Notes: a model not told the origin generated them from the sequence alone. A stretch of DNA of 64,000 nt from Gemmatimonadaceae bacterium (GCA_030835125.1 JAUQWM010000045.1:62001-126000); one strand, 5' to 3'. Positions 7,389 through 16,145 are shown, counted from the first letter of the stretch. A program made the numbers and translations.

Positions 7389-9894
7389 ACCACTAGGTGC
7401 AGCTGAGGTGTCTCCGGCGCGAACGGGCGCCGGAGAGCATGACCTTCGTTCCGGCCAACGTGTCCTGGCTATTGGAGTGGTGGCTGCCCAGCTGGCTGTG
7501 GTAGTTGCGCTGGTGTACGCGTTCAAGCTCGAGTCGCGCACCTTTTTCGACATCCTGCTCTTGGCGTGCGGCGGCTTCGTCGTCAGCGCTATCCTGCCGG
7601 CGCGGCATCGGCTCTGGTTCTTCGCGGCCCTGTCGATGCTCTCCGTCGTGCTGGTGGTGGGCCCCGATGCGGCGAGTGCCGTGCTGGCCCTGGGACTCCT
7701 CATCATTGTCGTGTGCCATCTTCCGCTGCGATTTCGCCTCCGGGTGGGACTCGTGGTCCTTATCGGCGTTGGCTTGGCGATCCTGCGCCATCGTGGCAAC
7801 GGGGCCCTGGCGCTGGACGTACTCGCCGCGATGTTCATGTTTCGAGTTGCACTCTACCTGTACGCGCTGCGCCATACGAGTGAGACGTTCCACCCGTCAA
7901 CTGCGCTGGCGTACTTCTTCATGTTGCCGAACGCCTGCTTCCCCCTCTTCCCGGTGGTTGATCTCGATGCATTTCGTCGAGGTAGCGTCGATGAAGAGGA
8001 GCTGGCCACCTATGAACGTGGCTTACGTTGGGTCTTTCGAGGGCTTGCACAGCTGCTGCTGCTGCGCATCGTCACTTTCCGTCTGGCCATCGACGACCTT
8101 GCCGTCAACGACCTTGGGGACATCGTCAGGTATGTGGTAACATGCTTCCTCCTCTATCTCGACGTCTCGGGGAAGTTTCACCTGATCGTTGGCCTGGTGA
8201 GTCTCTTCGGATTCAGGATGCCGGAGACGCATCATCGGTACTTCCTCGCCTCGAGCGTGATGGACTTCTGGAGACGGATCAACATCTACTGGAAGGACTT
8301 CATGACGAAGCTGGTATACCTTCCGGCGTACTTTGCGCTTCGTCGTCATGGCACGCGACTCGCAATTGCCATGTCCACCGGCGCGGTGTTCGCCGCCACT
8401 TGGGCGCTCCATTCCTATCAGGAATTCTGGCTCCTGGGGAAGCCGCGAGCTTCGTGGCAGGACGCGTCCTTCTGGGCGGTGTTTGGCGCGTTCATGGTGG
8501 TGGCCAGCTTGCGCACAAAGCGCCCGGAGGATGGTTGGTCACGCGGGCCCCTGTGGAGCAGAGGTCGTGCGGTATCGACCCTCTTCACCATGCTGGGGAT
8601 CTTCCTTCTGTGGTCCTACTGGAACGCGCAGTCGGCTGAAACCTGGCTCTATCTCTGGACGCGCGCGCGCTTCGTGTCCGGAGCAGACGTGCTGCTGCTG
8701 ATCGCAGTCGTACTCGGGTTTGCCATCATAGCCGGGTTCAACTGGGATGCCCAGCGAGGGTCGGGCGCTGATGAACGAACGGCTTTCCACAAGGTTGTCA
8801 AGCACGGTGTGATTCGCGGGACCGCCGGAGTGCTCCTGGTCACGACGACGCTCCCGCCTGTCTTCGCGCAACTTCCCTTGCCAGTGAAGCTGATCACGAA
8901 CCACCTTCGCGGTTCCGGCGTGTCCGTCGTCGAAGAGCGCGCGCGGGTAGCAGGTTACTATGAGGGCCTTGCTGCGCCACGGAGCTCCATTCGTCGTTGG
9001 GAATCGGCGGTGCATACAGGACTCTGGAAGGACGCTCCATTTGCCGAGTTGCCAACGGGCGATTTTCTGTGGCAGACGCTGCGCCGCGGCTTTCGGGGTG
9101 TTGTCGGTGACAAAGAGGTCAGTGTGAATCAATGGGCAATGCGCGACCGTGAGTATAGCCGTGAAAAACCGCCCGGGACTTTCCGCATCGCACTGCTGGG
9201 CCCGTCGGATGTCATGGGTTGGGGAGTTGGCGATGACGATGTATTCGAGGGGAGGGTGGAGCGCTCGTTAGACAGCCTCGCCGCGGAACATGGCAATCGC
9301 GTTGAGATCCTGAACATCAGTGTACCCGGTTGGTCCCTGCCGCAGCAGGTGCATGCCATCCGGGCGATTGCCGCTCCATTCTCACCGGACCTGGTGTTAC
9401 TCACCGTTCACTCGAACGAAATCGATTTCGTCGCGAGTCGCCTCGCGGACCTGGTGAGTGGCGGGATTCCCGTGCCGGATTCGATCCTCTCCGGGATGAT
9501 CGACGAGGTGAAGATTGCAGCAGGCATGGGACGTGACCACATCGCTCGACTCCTTCGCCCGGTTGAGGATCGGTGGCATGCTCGAGTCGTCGCTTGGGCG
9601 AAGGAGTCTGCTGCGGGGGCGGAAGCGCGGCTCGCAGTAATGGAACTTCGCCTTCCGGCATCGCCTCGCAATCCGACCGTCAAACCCCTGCGACGCGCGA
9701 TCAACGAAGCAGGGGTTGAATGGCTCGACTGCGCCGATCCCTATCGCGGGCATGACGAGGTCGCGCTGTGGGTCGGTCCGGGTGACAACCACCCGAATGC
9801 CGCTGGGCACGCATTGATCAGTCACTGCGTCCTGCAACAACTGATGGCCCGTCCACACCTCCTGCCCATCTGGCAACGGAGTGCCCGAAGGTGA
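7378..9894 (+). CDS. MBOAT acyltransferase fused to an SGNH domain
   Basis: This is an 838-residue fusion. Residues 1-470 are a polytopic MBOAT domain: the motif FWRRINIYWKDF is at about 297-308 and a candidate catalytic His is at about 345 within TWALHSYQEF, matching the two conserved MBOAT elements of AlgI and DltB. Residues about 600-838 form an SGNH domain with nucleophile Ser at about 610 (GPSDVMGWG), a block-III-like VHSNE, and a terminal GDNHPNAAGH with His at about 805. MBOAT proteins move an acyl group across the membrane from a carrier to an outside acceptor. In Dlt systems DltB (MBOAT) works with the separate SGNH protein DltD; here both activities are on one chain. The start is GTG 7378, overlapping the preceding SGNH gene. 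The acyl donor could be the carrier protein encoded at 14219-14479 (inference). Confidence 0.85.
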   Translation: MHHEPLGAAEVSPARTGAGEHDLRSGQRVLAIGVVAAQLAVVVALVYAFKLESRTFFDILLLACGGFVVSAILPARHRLWFFAALSMLSVVLVVGPDAASAVLALGLLIIVVCHLPLRFRLRVGLVVLIGVGLAILRHRGNGALALDVLAAMFMFRVALYLYALRHTSETFHPSTALAYFFMLPNACFPLFPVVDLDAFRRGSVDEEELATYERGLRWVFRGLAQLLLLRIVTFRLAIDDLAVNDLGDIVRYVVTCFLLYLDVSGKFHLIVGLVSLFGFRMPETHHRYFLASSVMDFWRRINIYWKDFMTKLVYLPAYFALRRHGTRLAIAMSTGAVFAATWALHSYQEFWLLGKPRASWQDASFWAVFGAFMVVASLRTKRPEDGWSRGPLWSRGRAVSTLFTMLGIFLLWSYWNAQSAETWLYLWTRARFVSGADVLLLIAVVLGFAIIAGFNWDAQRGSGADERTAFHKVVKHGVIRGTAGVLLVTTTLPPVFAQLPLPVKLITNHLRGSGVSVVEERARVAGYYEGLAAPRSSIRRWESAVHTGLWKDAPFAELPTGDFLWQTLRRGFRGVVGDKEVSVNQWAMRDREYSREKPPGTFRIALLGPSDVMGWGVGDDDVFEGRVERSLDSLAAEHGNRVEILNISVPGWSLPQQVHAIRAIAAPFSPDLVLLTVHSNEIDFVASRLADLVSGGIPVPDSILSGMIDEVKIAAGMGRDHIARLLRPVEDRWHARVVAWAKESAAGAEARLAVMELRLPASPRNPTVKPLRRAINEAGVEWLDCADPYRGHDEVALWVGPGDNHPNAAGHALISHCVLQQLMARPHLLPIWQRSARR

Positions 9895-11609
9895 GGCTCG
9901 CAACCAGGCAATGGATTGGCCGAGCTCCCGTGTGGCTTGGTGTGACGATGGCCATTGCACTCCTGCCATACGTCGTGCTCATCCCTGAGGTCGTGCAGTT
10001 CTATCCAGATGTCGTGCACGATGACGCCGTCAACTTCGTGGTCTGGTTGCGACGGACGCTTGACCCGGGCCTGTTCCCAAACGACCCGATTGCCAGAGAC
10101 ATGGCGGCAGTCACGCCGTGGTTCTATGCAGCACTCTTCAGGCCCTTTGCCGCCATGGGGATCGACCCCGTGTTGACGCATATCGCGGTCGTGATGCCGC
10201 TATCGGGTCTCTTGCTCGCGTTCAGCGCCTTCGTCGCGATCAACAGGTTCTGGCAATTTCCACCTGGCGCCTGCGTGGCGACGCTGATTCTCGTGTGGCT
10301 CGTCGGCACTCCTCAGGGGCTTCCTCGCGACTTCGGGTACGCGATCGTTCTCCTCGCAGTCGTCGGTTTCGAGTCCAGGCGGGCCGCCCTGACCGGCCTG
10401 GGTCTGTTCCTTGCGGCTGGCCTCCTTCCAGCTGCGGCCCTCGTCAGCGGCGTTGCGATGTCCCTCCTCATGCTGGCACCTCGTCCCAGGTACGTCACGA
10501 GGGAACGTCTGGCCTGGAGAACGCTGCTGGCAGCTGGTGGGGGCGCCGTTGCCGGTGGTCTGGTGGCCATCGCCCGCAAGGCAGGATCGGGCGCCGCCAT
10601 CTCGCTCGCGGAGGCCAGGACCATCCCGTTTTTTGCTTCGTATGGCCGTCGCCCTTTCTTCGGGGAGACTTTTGCATCGACATACGGCTGCAATGAGCGG
10701 GCCGGACTCCTGCCGCTTTGCGAGGGCGGTCCAGACGCATGGATAATCACCTGGGGGTTGCTGGTGGCCGGACTGCTGGTGGGAGCGATCTGGTTCGTTT
10801 CCAGCGGGGCTGCAGGCCGCTGGTTCCGGGCCGTCGGGCAGCCAATGCTCGATCGGCGGATCGCTACGATCTGGGTGACGTTGCTCGCCACCGGGTGCCT
10901 TCTGTTCATCCTCGCCCACCGAGTTGCGTTCTCCCTCCACATGCCGGAACGCTATTCTCGCTACTCAATCACTCTGGCTTTCGCCCTTGCCACCGCGATC
11001 ACGGCCACCAGCTTGGCCAGCGTCGGCGTGGCTTGGACCACGAAACGCGGGTATTGGCGGCAATTCCGCTGGCCGCTGGCCGCGGCCGCCTCGATCCTCG
11101 TCGCATTCGCCGCGGTCCGGGAGGGACGACGCATACACCTCGTTCTCGGGGACGCTCCCGCGATCTTCGATTTTCTCCGTCGAACGCCGAAGGAAACGGT
11201 CGTCGGTGGCGTTCTGTTCGAGACGGACTACGTGCCGGCGTTCAGCAGCAGGGCAGTACTCGTCTCGATGGAGTTGCTCACTCCGTACCATATGTCTTTC
11301 TACAATGAAATGAGCAAGCGTGCGATAGATATCGGCGCGAGCCTGTACCAGCAGACACCGCGCGCGCTTGTCGAATTGAGGAAGCAATACCGCGTGGACT
11401 ACGTCCTGGTCGAAAGGGATCCAGCGTATGTCATGCCGCTGCTCCAGATGTGGGCGAGGAACTTCCCGTCGGTCTCATCGGCGGTTGGGTTTCTCAACGA
11501 AGGGGGTGAGCCTTTCTTCCGGCGTCGACTTCCCGCCTGTGAGGTGGCGGGCAACTACCGAGTAGCCTTGGCAGATGCGGCGTGCCTCGCGGCGGATGCG
11601 CCGAGGTGA
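9891..11609 (+). CDS. Polytopic membrane protein, GT-C-like
   Basis: The 572-residue protein has many hydrophobic helices. An early extracytoplasmic loop contains acidic pairs (FYPDVVHDDAVNF, then PGLFPNDPIARD), typical of GT-C glycosyltransferases, where an acidic residue in the first loop binds metal or acceptor. The C-terminal 120 residues are soluble and contain YRVDYVLVERDP, resembling the tail of the membrane protein at the left window edge. The start GTG 9891 overlaps the MBOAT stop by 4 nt (GTGA). It is probably a lipid-linked sugar transferase or a related polysaccharide membrane enzyme; the assignment rests on topology and context only. Confidence 0.65.
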   Translation: MRLATRQWIGRAPVWLGVTMAIALLPYVVLIPEVVQFYPDVVHDDAVNFVVWLRRTLDPGLFPNDPIARDMAAVTPWFYAALFRPFAAMGIDPVLTHIAVVMPLSGLLLAFSAFVAINRFWQFPPGACVATLILVWLVGTPQGLPRDFGYAIVLLAVVGFESRRAALTGLGLFLAAGLLPAAALVSGVAMSLLMLAPRPRYVTRERLAWRTLLAAGGGAVAGGLVAIARKAGSGAAISLAEARTIPFFASYGRRPFFGETFASTYGCNERAGLLPLCEGGPDAWIITWGLLVAGLLVGAIWFVSSGAAGRWFRAVGQPMLDRRIATIWVTLLATGCLLFILAHRVAFSLHMPERYSRYSITLAFALATAITATSLASVGVAWTTKRGYWRQFRWPLAAAASILVAFAAVREGRRIHLVLGDAPAIFDFLRRTPKETVVGGVLFETDYVPAFSSRAVLVSMELLTPYHMSFYNEMSKRAIDIGASLYQQTPRALVELRKQYRVDYVLVERDPAYVMPLLQMWARNFPSVSSAVGFLNEGGEPFFRRRLPACEVAGNYRVALADAACLAADAPR

Positions 11610-11655
11610 CACAACGGCTCTCGATGTATCGTGCCCGCGTCAAACCGGCGGTGAG

Positions 11656-12618
11656 ATGCGTTTCCTAATCGCAGGGCTCGGATCGATTGGACAGCGTCAC
11701 CTGCGGAACCTGATTGCACTGGGGGAGCGCGACATTGTGTTGCTCCGGACGGGACGCGGCGCGCTCCCCCTCAGCGACGAGTTCTCCGGTCTCACGGTGG
11801 AGACGGACCTCGCGCGTGCACTCAAGCGGGGGCCGGACGCCGTCCTCGTGGCAAATCCCACCGCCTTTCATCTCGATATCGCGATCCCGGCAGCTCGAGC
11901 CGGTTGTCACCTGTTGATCGAGAAGCCGGTGAGCCACACGGCGGACGGGCTGGAGGCACTCACCGACGCTGTCTCGGGCGGCGGAGGCGAAGTCCTGATC
12001 GGCTATCAGTATCGATTCCATCCCCTTCTGGCCCGAATGCACGAGGTGGCGCGGGCCGGGGGGCTGGGCACTCTGCGATGGGCCATCGCACACTGGGGTC
12101 ACCACCTCCCGGACTGGCATCCGTGGGAGGACTACCGGACGGGGTACGCCGCACGTCGGGACCTTGGTGGAGGTGTGCTGCTGACGCTGAGTCATCCGCT
12201 CGACTATCTGCAGTGGATCGTCGGTCCTCTCACTTGCTCACAATCCAGAATCCAGGTCCTGGGCGGACTTGCGGTCGATGTGGACGACTACGTCGATCTC
12301 TGGTTGCAGCGTGACAACACGTTCACCGCCGCGGTGCACCTCGACTACTACCAGCGGCCAGCGGAGCACTGGTTGGCGTTAGGCGGCGACAGTGGAAGCC
12401 TGCGGCTCGACTTTATCAAGGGAAGACTGGTCGGCGCAACTCATGACATAGACGTGGATATGGGCGTCGCGCCCGGCTTCGATCGGAACGACATGTATCT
12501 TGACGAGATGAGGCACTTCCTGAGGGTGGCGAAGGGCCTGGAAGCGCCGGCCTGCAACCTGAATGACGGCCTTGCGTCACTGCGACTTGTACTCTCTGCG
12601 CGCGCGAACCAGGTCTGA
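11656..12618 (+). CDS. Gfo/Idh/MocA family oxidoreductase
   Basis: The 320-residue protein starts MRFLIAGLGSIGQRHLRN, the NAD(P)-binding GxGxxG fold. It has the family motif Glu-Lys-Pro (LIEKPVSHT), where the Lys is catalytic, and later LGGGVLLTLSHPLDYLQW, matching the substrate-side GG-x-x-x-D/H-x-x-x-H pattern. ATG 11656 is used because the Rossmann fold begins there; the frame is open upstream only into the previous gene. Members of this family occur in legionaminic-acid-type nonulosonate loci (the PtmF type of Campylobacter), and the downstream SDR, CMP-sugar synthetase and NeuB-like genes fit that context. It is convergent with the adenylating ligase (32 nt apart). The exact substrate is not decided by sequence. 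Confidence 0.8.
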   Translation: MRFLIAGLGSIGQRHLRNLIALGERDIVLLRTGRGALPLSDEFSGLTVETDLARALKRGPDAVLVANPTAFHLDIAIPAARAGCHLLIEKPVSHTADGLEALTDAVSGGGGEVLIGYQYRFHPLLARMHEVARAGGLGTLRWAIAHWGHHLPDWHPWEDYRTGYAARRDLGGGVLLTLSHPLDYLQWIVGPLTCSQSRIQVLGGLAVDVDDYVDLWLQRDNTFTAAVHLDYYQRPAEHWLALGGDSGSLRLDFIKGRLVGATHDIDVDMGVAPGFDRNDMYLDEMRHFLRVAKGLEAPACNLNDGLASLRLVLSARANQV

Positions 12619-12650
12619 TTGCCACCGCATTCCGCCCGATTCCTGTCAGG

Positions 12651-14222
12651 TCACGAGCCTGGGTCCCGGGTGCCAAGGGATTGCAGGTCGACCTTTCCGG
12701 TAGAGGTCATCGGGAATGAGTGCAGGACCTCGAACTGATCGGGAATCATCCAGAGCGGCAGATGCGCCGAACAGTACTTCTTGAGGTCGACCACTGACGG
12801 CCTTTCGGCCCCCCTCAGCGTCACATGGGCGACGATGACGGTCTGTCCTCGAGAGTCCACGCGAGTCGACGTAACGACTGCGCCGAGTTGAGGGTGATGG
12901 CTCAGTGCGGCCTCGATCTCGGCCAGTTCGATGCGGTAGCCCCGCCGCTTGATCATTCGATCGCGTCGCCCGTGGAAGTGGAGCACACCCCGCTCGTCCC
13001 GGCTTGCCAAGTCTCCCGTCTTGTACCAGAGTCGCTCTTGGCTGTCCTTCTGTAACGCGCGCGCTGTCAGGTCCGGCCTGTTCCAGTACCCGGTCATGGT
13101 GGTGGGGCTGCAAATCAGCAGCTCACCGACCTCGCCCGCCCCCGCCATGCCACCACAGTCGGCCTCTACCATCACTATCACTCCAGCGCACGGTTCGCCG
13201 ATCGGCAGTGAGGGCTCCCGGTCAAAATCGAAATCGGGCGGGACTTCGAACCACGTGACGACATTGGTTTCGGTCGGTCCGTACAGGTTGCAGTAGCGTG
13301 GCGCGGGCCATGCCCTCGTAAGGCGCCTGAGTTGGGGGAGCGGGAACACCTCGCCTGCGAACAGGACGAGGCGCAGGGCGCCGCTCGGGGTCTCCTCGAG
13401 ACGGCCATGGTCGAGCAGCATCCTCAGGGTTGTGGGCGTGGAGTACCAGATCGTGATGCCCCGTGACGCGATGCACTCAACGAGCAATCGAGGGTTCGCG
13501 ACCACCGAATCGTCCAGCAGGAGCACGCTGGCGCCTGCACGCATGGGGACAAACAGGTCGAAGATCGATAGGTCGAAGTGAAAGGGAGCATGAGACGCAA
13601 CGCGATCGCAGGGGTTGGGCGCGAACGACGCTATCGCCCACTGGACGAACGACTCAACCGCGCGTACGGGTATCACCACTCCCTTCGGTCCCCCCGTCGA
13701 TCCCGAGGTGTACAGGATGCACGCCGCTGAATCCGGGCTTGTCGGGTGACCCCCCTGCGTCCCTGTAACAGGCACGCCACTCTGAACGAGCCACTCCTGA
13801 ATTCCCGCTCCTCCACCGACGCCCGTCAACAGGTGCACCTGCATGGCTGCGTCGAGCGCGGCAAGTTCCTGGCGCAGCACCTCACCGGACGGTCCGCCGG
13901 TCAGGACAGCCCGCGCACCGCAGTCCACGAGGATGCTCGCTGAACGCGCAGCGGGTGCCGCGGCGTCGAGCGGGACATAGATGCCCTCGGCGTGGAGGAT
14001 CCCGCATATGGCCGCGACGGCATCGACTGACTTCCTGAGGTGAACTCCAACACGATCCCCCGGCCTCACCCCGAACTCCCGAAGCGTCTCCGCGATCCGT
14101 GTGGCGAGCGACGCAAGCGCACCGTATGTCGTGGTCCGGCCGTCCATTTCCACGAGGAAGACAGCATCCGGCGACGACCGGGCGTGTTCCGCGAGGGCAA
14201 CCAGCAGAGCGTTACCGCTCAA
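12651..14222 (-). CDS. Amino-acid:carrier-protein ligase (AMP-forming, DltA/PltF-like)
   Basis: This is a free-standing adenylation enzyme of 523 residues with core motifs in order: YTSGSTGGPKG at 171-181 (ATP loop), FDLSIFDLF at 216-224, YGPTETN at 314-320, TGD at 402-404, GRRDRMIKRRGYRIE at about 418-432, and the catalytic Lys at 510 in STGKVD. It would activate a carboxylate as the AMP ester and load it on the carrier encoded just upstream. Asp 217 at the start of the FDL motif is the residue that holds the amino group in amino-acid-activating enzymes. The pocket I read (D, L, F, T, L, A, L, V, V) is nearer DltA and prolyl ligases such as PltF than fatty-acyl ligases, but this alignment is from memory. 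TTG 14222 overlaps the carrier stop by 4 nt, indicating coupling. Confidence 0.85.
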   Translation of the reverse strand: MSGNALLVALAEHARSSPDAVFLVEMDGRTTTYGALASLATRIAETLREFGVRPGDRVGVHLRKSVDAVAAICGILHAEGIYVPLDAAAPAARSASILVDCGARAVLTGGPSGEVLRQELAALDAAMQVHLLTGVGGGAGIQEWLVQSGVPVTGTQGGHPTSPDSAACILYTSGSTGGPKGVVIPVRAVESFVQWAIASFAPNPCDRVASHAPFHFDLSIFDLFVPMRAGASVLLLDDSVVANPRLLVECIASRGITIWYSTPTTLRMLLDHGRLEETPSGALRLVLFAGEVFPLPQLRRLTRAWPAPRYCNLYGPTETNVVTWFEVPPDFDFDREPSLPIGEPCAGVIVMVEADCGGMAGAGEVGELLICSPTTMTGYWNRPDLTARALQKDSQERLWYKTGDLASRDERGVLHFHGRRDRMIKRRGYRIELAEIEAALSHHPQLGAVVTSTRVDSRGQTVIVAHVTLRGAERPSVVDLKKYCSAHLPLWMIPDQFEVLHSFPMTSTGKVDLQSLGTRDPGS

Positions 14223-14479
14223 CCTCGTCCGCCCTTCTGTCGAACGGTCGATTCTATGGCCACCAGCGTATCGAGGTGTGCTCGATCGACCTCATGTGCG
14301 GCGAACTCAATCGAGTAGCGATTCTCGAGGAACGTCACGAGTTCGAGGACGCTCAATGAGTCGAGGATCCCGGTGGAGATCAACGGCGTCGTGGGCGTCA
14401 GCGCTCCAGCTGCCTCGCCGGGGAGGAAACGATCGAGGATGAATTGCCGGGCGGCTTCAACGATGGCGGAGTCACTCAT
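14219..14479 (-). CDS. Acyl/peptidyl carrier protein
   Basis: The 86-residue acidic helical protein has the 4'-phosphopantetheine attachment motif LISTGILDSLSVLELV; Ser 41 in the Asp-Ser-Leu core is the modified residue. Its length matches stand-alone carriers such as DltC and PltL. It lies between the acyl-CoA-dehydrogenase-like gene (47 nt upstream) and the adenylating ligase (4-nt overlap downstream), so the three form a compact operon: dehydrogenase, carrier, ligase. That order and composition suggest the ligase loads an acid (probably an amino acid) onto Ser 41 and the flavoenzyme oxidises it while tethered. No phosphopantetheinyl transferase is seen in the window. Confidence 0.88.
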   Translation of the reverse strand: MSDSAIVEAARQFILDRFLPGEAAGALTPTTPLISTGILDSLSVLELVTFLENRYSIEFAAHEVDRAHLDTLVAIESTVRQKGGRG

Positions 14480-14526
14480 GATAAGGGTAAGTGAACGGGC
14501 TGAACAAGGACTCGGGTCAATCGTGG

Positions 14527-15678
14527 CTAGGTGAGCTTCAGTCCGAGCGAGCGCCCAATGACCAGACGCTGGATATCAGAAGTCCCGGAATAGATCGTGC
14601 TGCCCAAGGCGTCTCGGACCTCTCGCTCGACGTCGTCTGTCGTATAGCCATAGCCCCCTCGGATTTCCATCGCCAGGATAGCGCACCGCCGATAGGCCTC
14701 GCTCACCACGAGCTTCGCGATGGCCCCCAAGGTCGTTCCATCAGATCCATGCTCCTTCTCCCACGCGGCCCGGTAGAGGGCGAGCCGGGCCTGTTCCAGG
14801 TGAATCTTCATATCGATCAGGCGATGCGCGATCGCGCCGAAGGCGGCGATGGCTCGCCCAAATTGATGCCGCTCGCGAGCGTACTTCGTCGCGTCGTTGA
14901 GAAGCCGGTCCATGGCGCCCACAGCTCCCGCCAGGATGCAGGAGCGCTCCCATTCGATCGAGTCACGAAAGATCTGTGCCCCACGACCTTCGAGGTTCAA
15001 GCGACTGGATTCCGGAATGACGCAGTCGTCGAATGTCAGCGAGGCCATGGGCGACGTTCTCAGTCCGAGCTTCGGCGTGGGCGGTCCGACGACCAAGCCC
15101 GGTGTCGAGCGATCCACCAGGAACGCCGACAGCGCCATCGGACCGGGGTCCGATCCCGTGCGGGCAAACACGACGAATACGTCGGCAACGGGAGCTTGGC
15201 TGACGAAAACCTTCGTGCCGTTGAGTCGGTAGCCCTGGCCGATTCGTCGTGCGGATGTGCTGATGCTGAACGCGTCCGATCCGGATTGTGCCTCCGACAT
15301 GGCGTGGGCGCCGACAAGGTCTCCGCAGCAGAGTGCTGGCAGGTAGCGATGTTTCTGTTCCTCGCTGCCGAAACGAAGTATCGGCATTTGCACGCTCCAC
15401 ATCTGGGCGCCGATGGCGAAAATAAGCCCGTTGTCCGCGCAGCCTTGACCGAGTGCCTCCAGTGCCATCACCGTCGTGAGCGCGTCCCGCCCTCCTCCGC
15501 CGTACACCTCAGGGAAGGGCAGTCCCAGGATCCCGAGGCTGGCGCAGTGACGCCAATGGTCGCGGGGGAACGTGGTGTCGGGGACTGGTGAGGCGGCGCG
15601 GTCATGCAGGTGTTCGCGCGCGAACTCCAAGATGCGCCTTCGGAGCTCCCCTTGTTCTGCCGAAATCGTGAAGTCCAT
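14527..15678 (-). CDS. Acyl-CoA-dehydrogenase-family flavoenzyme, carrier-bound acyl oxidase candidate
   Basis: The 383-residue protein has the normal ACAD layout: helical N-domain, beta domain with SEAQSGSD and DDCVIP, and C-terminal helices with RHQFGRAI and GGYGYTTDD. The usual catalytic Glu site near the C-terminus reads IYSGTSDIQ, with Ser instead of Glu. A Glu is instead present at residue 244 in EWERSCILAG, the position used as base by isovaleryl-CoA dehydrogenase and by the prolyl-carrier dehydrogenases of pyrrole biosynthesis (PltE, RedW). ATG 15678 gives a family-length protein; the frame runs 54 codons further upstream without domain content. Together with the adjacent carrier and ligase it matches the three-enzyme pyrrole-2-carboxyl cassette, although another alpha,beta-oxidation of a tethered acyl group remains possible. 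Confidence 0.8.
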   Translation of the reverse strand: MDFTISAEQGELRRRILEFAREHLHDRAASPVPDTTFPRDHWRHCASLGILGLPFPEVYGGGGRDALTTVMALEALGQGCADNGLIFAIGAQMWSVQMPILRFGSEEQKHRYLPALCCGDLVGAHAMSEAQSGSDAFSISTSARRIGQGYRLNGTKVFVSQAPVADVFVVFARTGSDPGPMALSAFLVDRSTPGLVVGPPTPKLGLRTSPMASLTFDDCVIPESSRLNLEGRGAQIFRDSIEWERSCILAGAVGAMDRLLNDATKYARERHQFGRAIAAFGAIAHRLIDMKIHLEQARLALYRAAWEKEHGSDGTTLGAIAKLVVSEAYRRCAILAMEIRGGYGYTTDDVEREVRDALGSTIYSGTSDIQRLVIGRSLGLKLT

Positions 15679-16145
15679 GAGCCAGGCCGGGAGTGGTCCC
15701 TGTTGTCGTGCTTCGATCACGGAAGCGTCTGAAACTGTTCCATCACACGCCGGGCTGGGAACGGCTTGCCGTTGAACGCAACCCCACTGGGCAGCCTTCG
15801 GGTTGCCCCATCCCGGTCTGGCCCCGTCGCCTCCACGCACCGAATAGTATCCAGCTTACGACCAGCGCGCTCGAAACGACAATCCAGCCAAATGAGCCAG
15901 CGGTGCCGACGGCTTGCCGCCAGACTTCATTTGGTGACGAGCGCCGGGGGGTGACCGTCTGCTCTAGATTACCATCAACTACCAACAGGGCAAATGGCGC
16001 ATAAGCCTGTAGGTAAATGCGACGAGCAACCCGGCCCTTCGGCCGTGTCGGGTGTGACTGATGACGTGTTTGTTGGACGCACATCCGAGGCCGCTCGGCA
16101 CCGCGATGGCGATCCTGCCGTTCGGGGCACGTCAGCAGTGTTCAC
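15679..16145. other. Divergent intergenic region, possible small membrane ORF
   Basis: This 467-nt gap separates the minus-strand dehydrogenase/carrier/ligase operon from the plus-strand nonulosonate operon, so promoters for both should lie here; none is clear enough to call. It looks less GC-rich than its surroundings. A minus-strand frame from TTG 15985 to 15743 could encode an 80-residue protein with one membrane helix (SFGWIVVSSALVVSWILFG) followed by Arg-rich sequence. It has no evident ribosome-binding site and no family resemblance, so it is mentioned but not called as a gene. Confidence 0.35.

Noticed and set aside
14219-15678. A fatty-acid synthesis or degradation operon.
   Set aside because: There is no ketosynthase, thiolase or enoyl hydratase, the ligase has an amino-acid-type pocket, and the ACAD base is at the prolyl/isovaleryl position.
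15743-15985. A small membrane protein on the minus strand between the ACAD and SDR genes.
   Set aside because: One plausible helix, but only a TTG start, no ribosome-binding site and no recognisable family; kept as a note in the intergenic entry.
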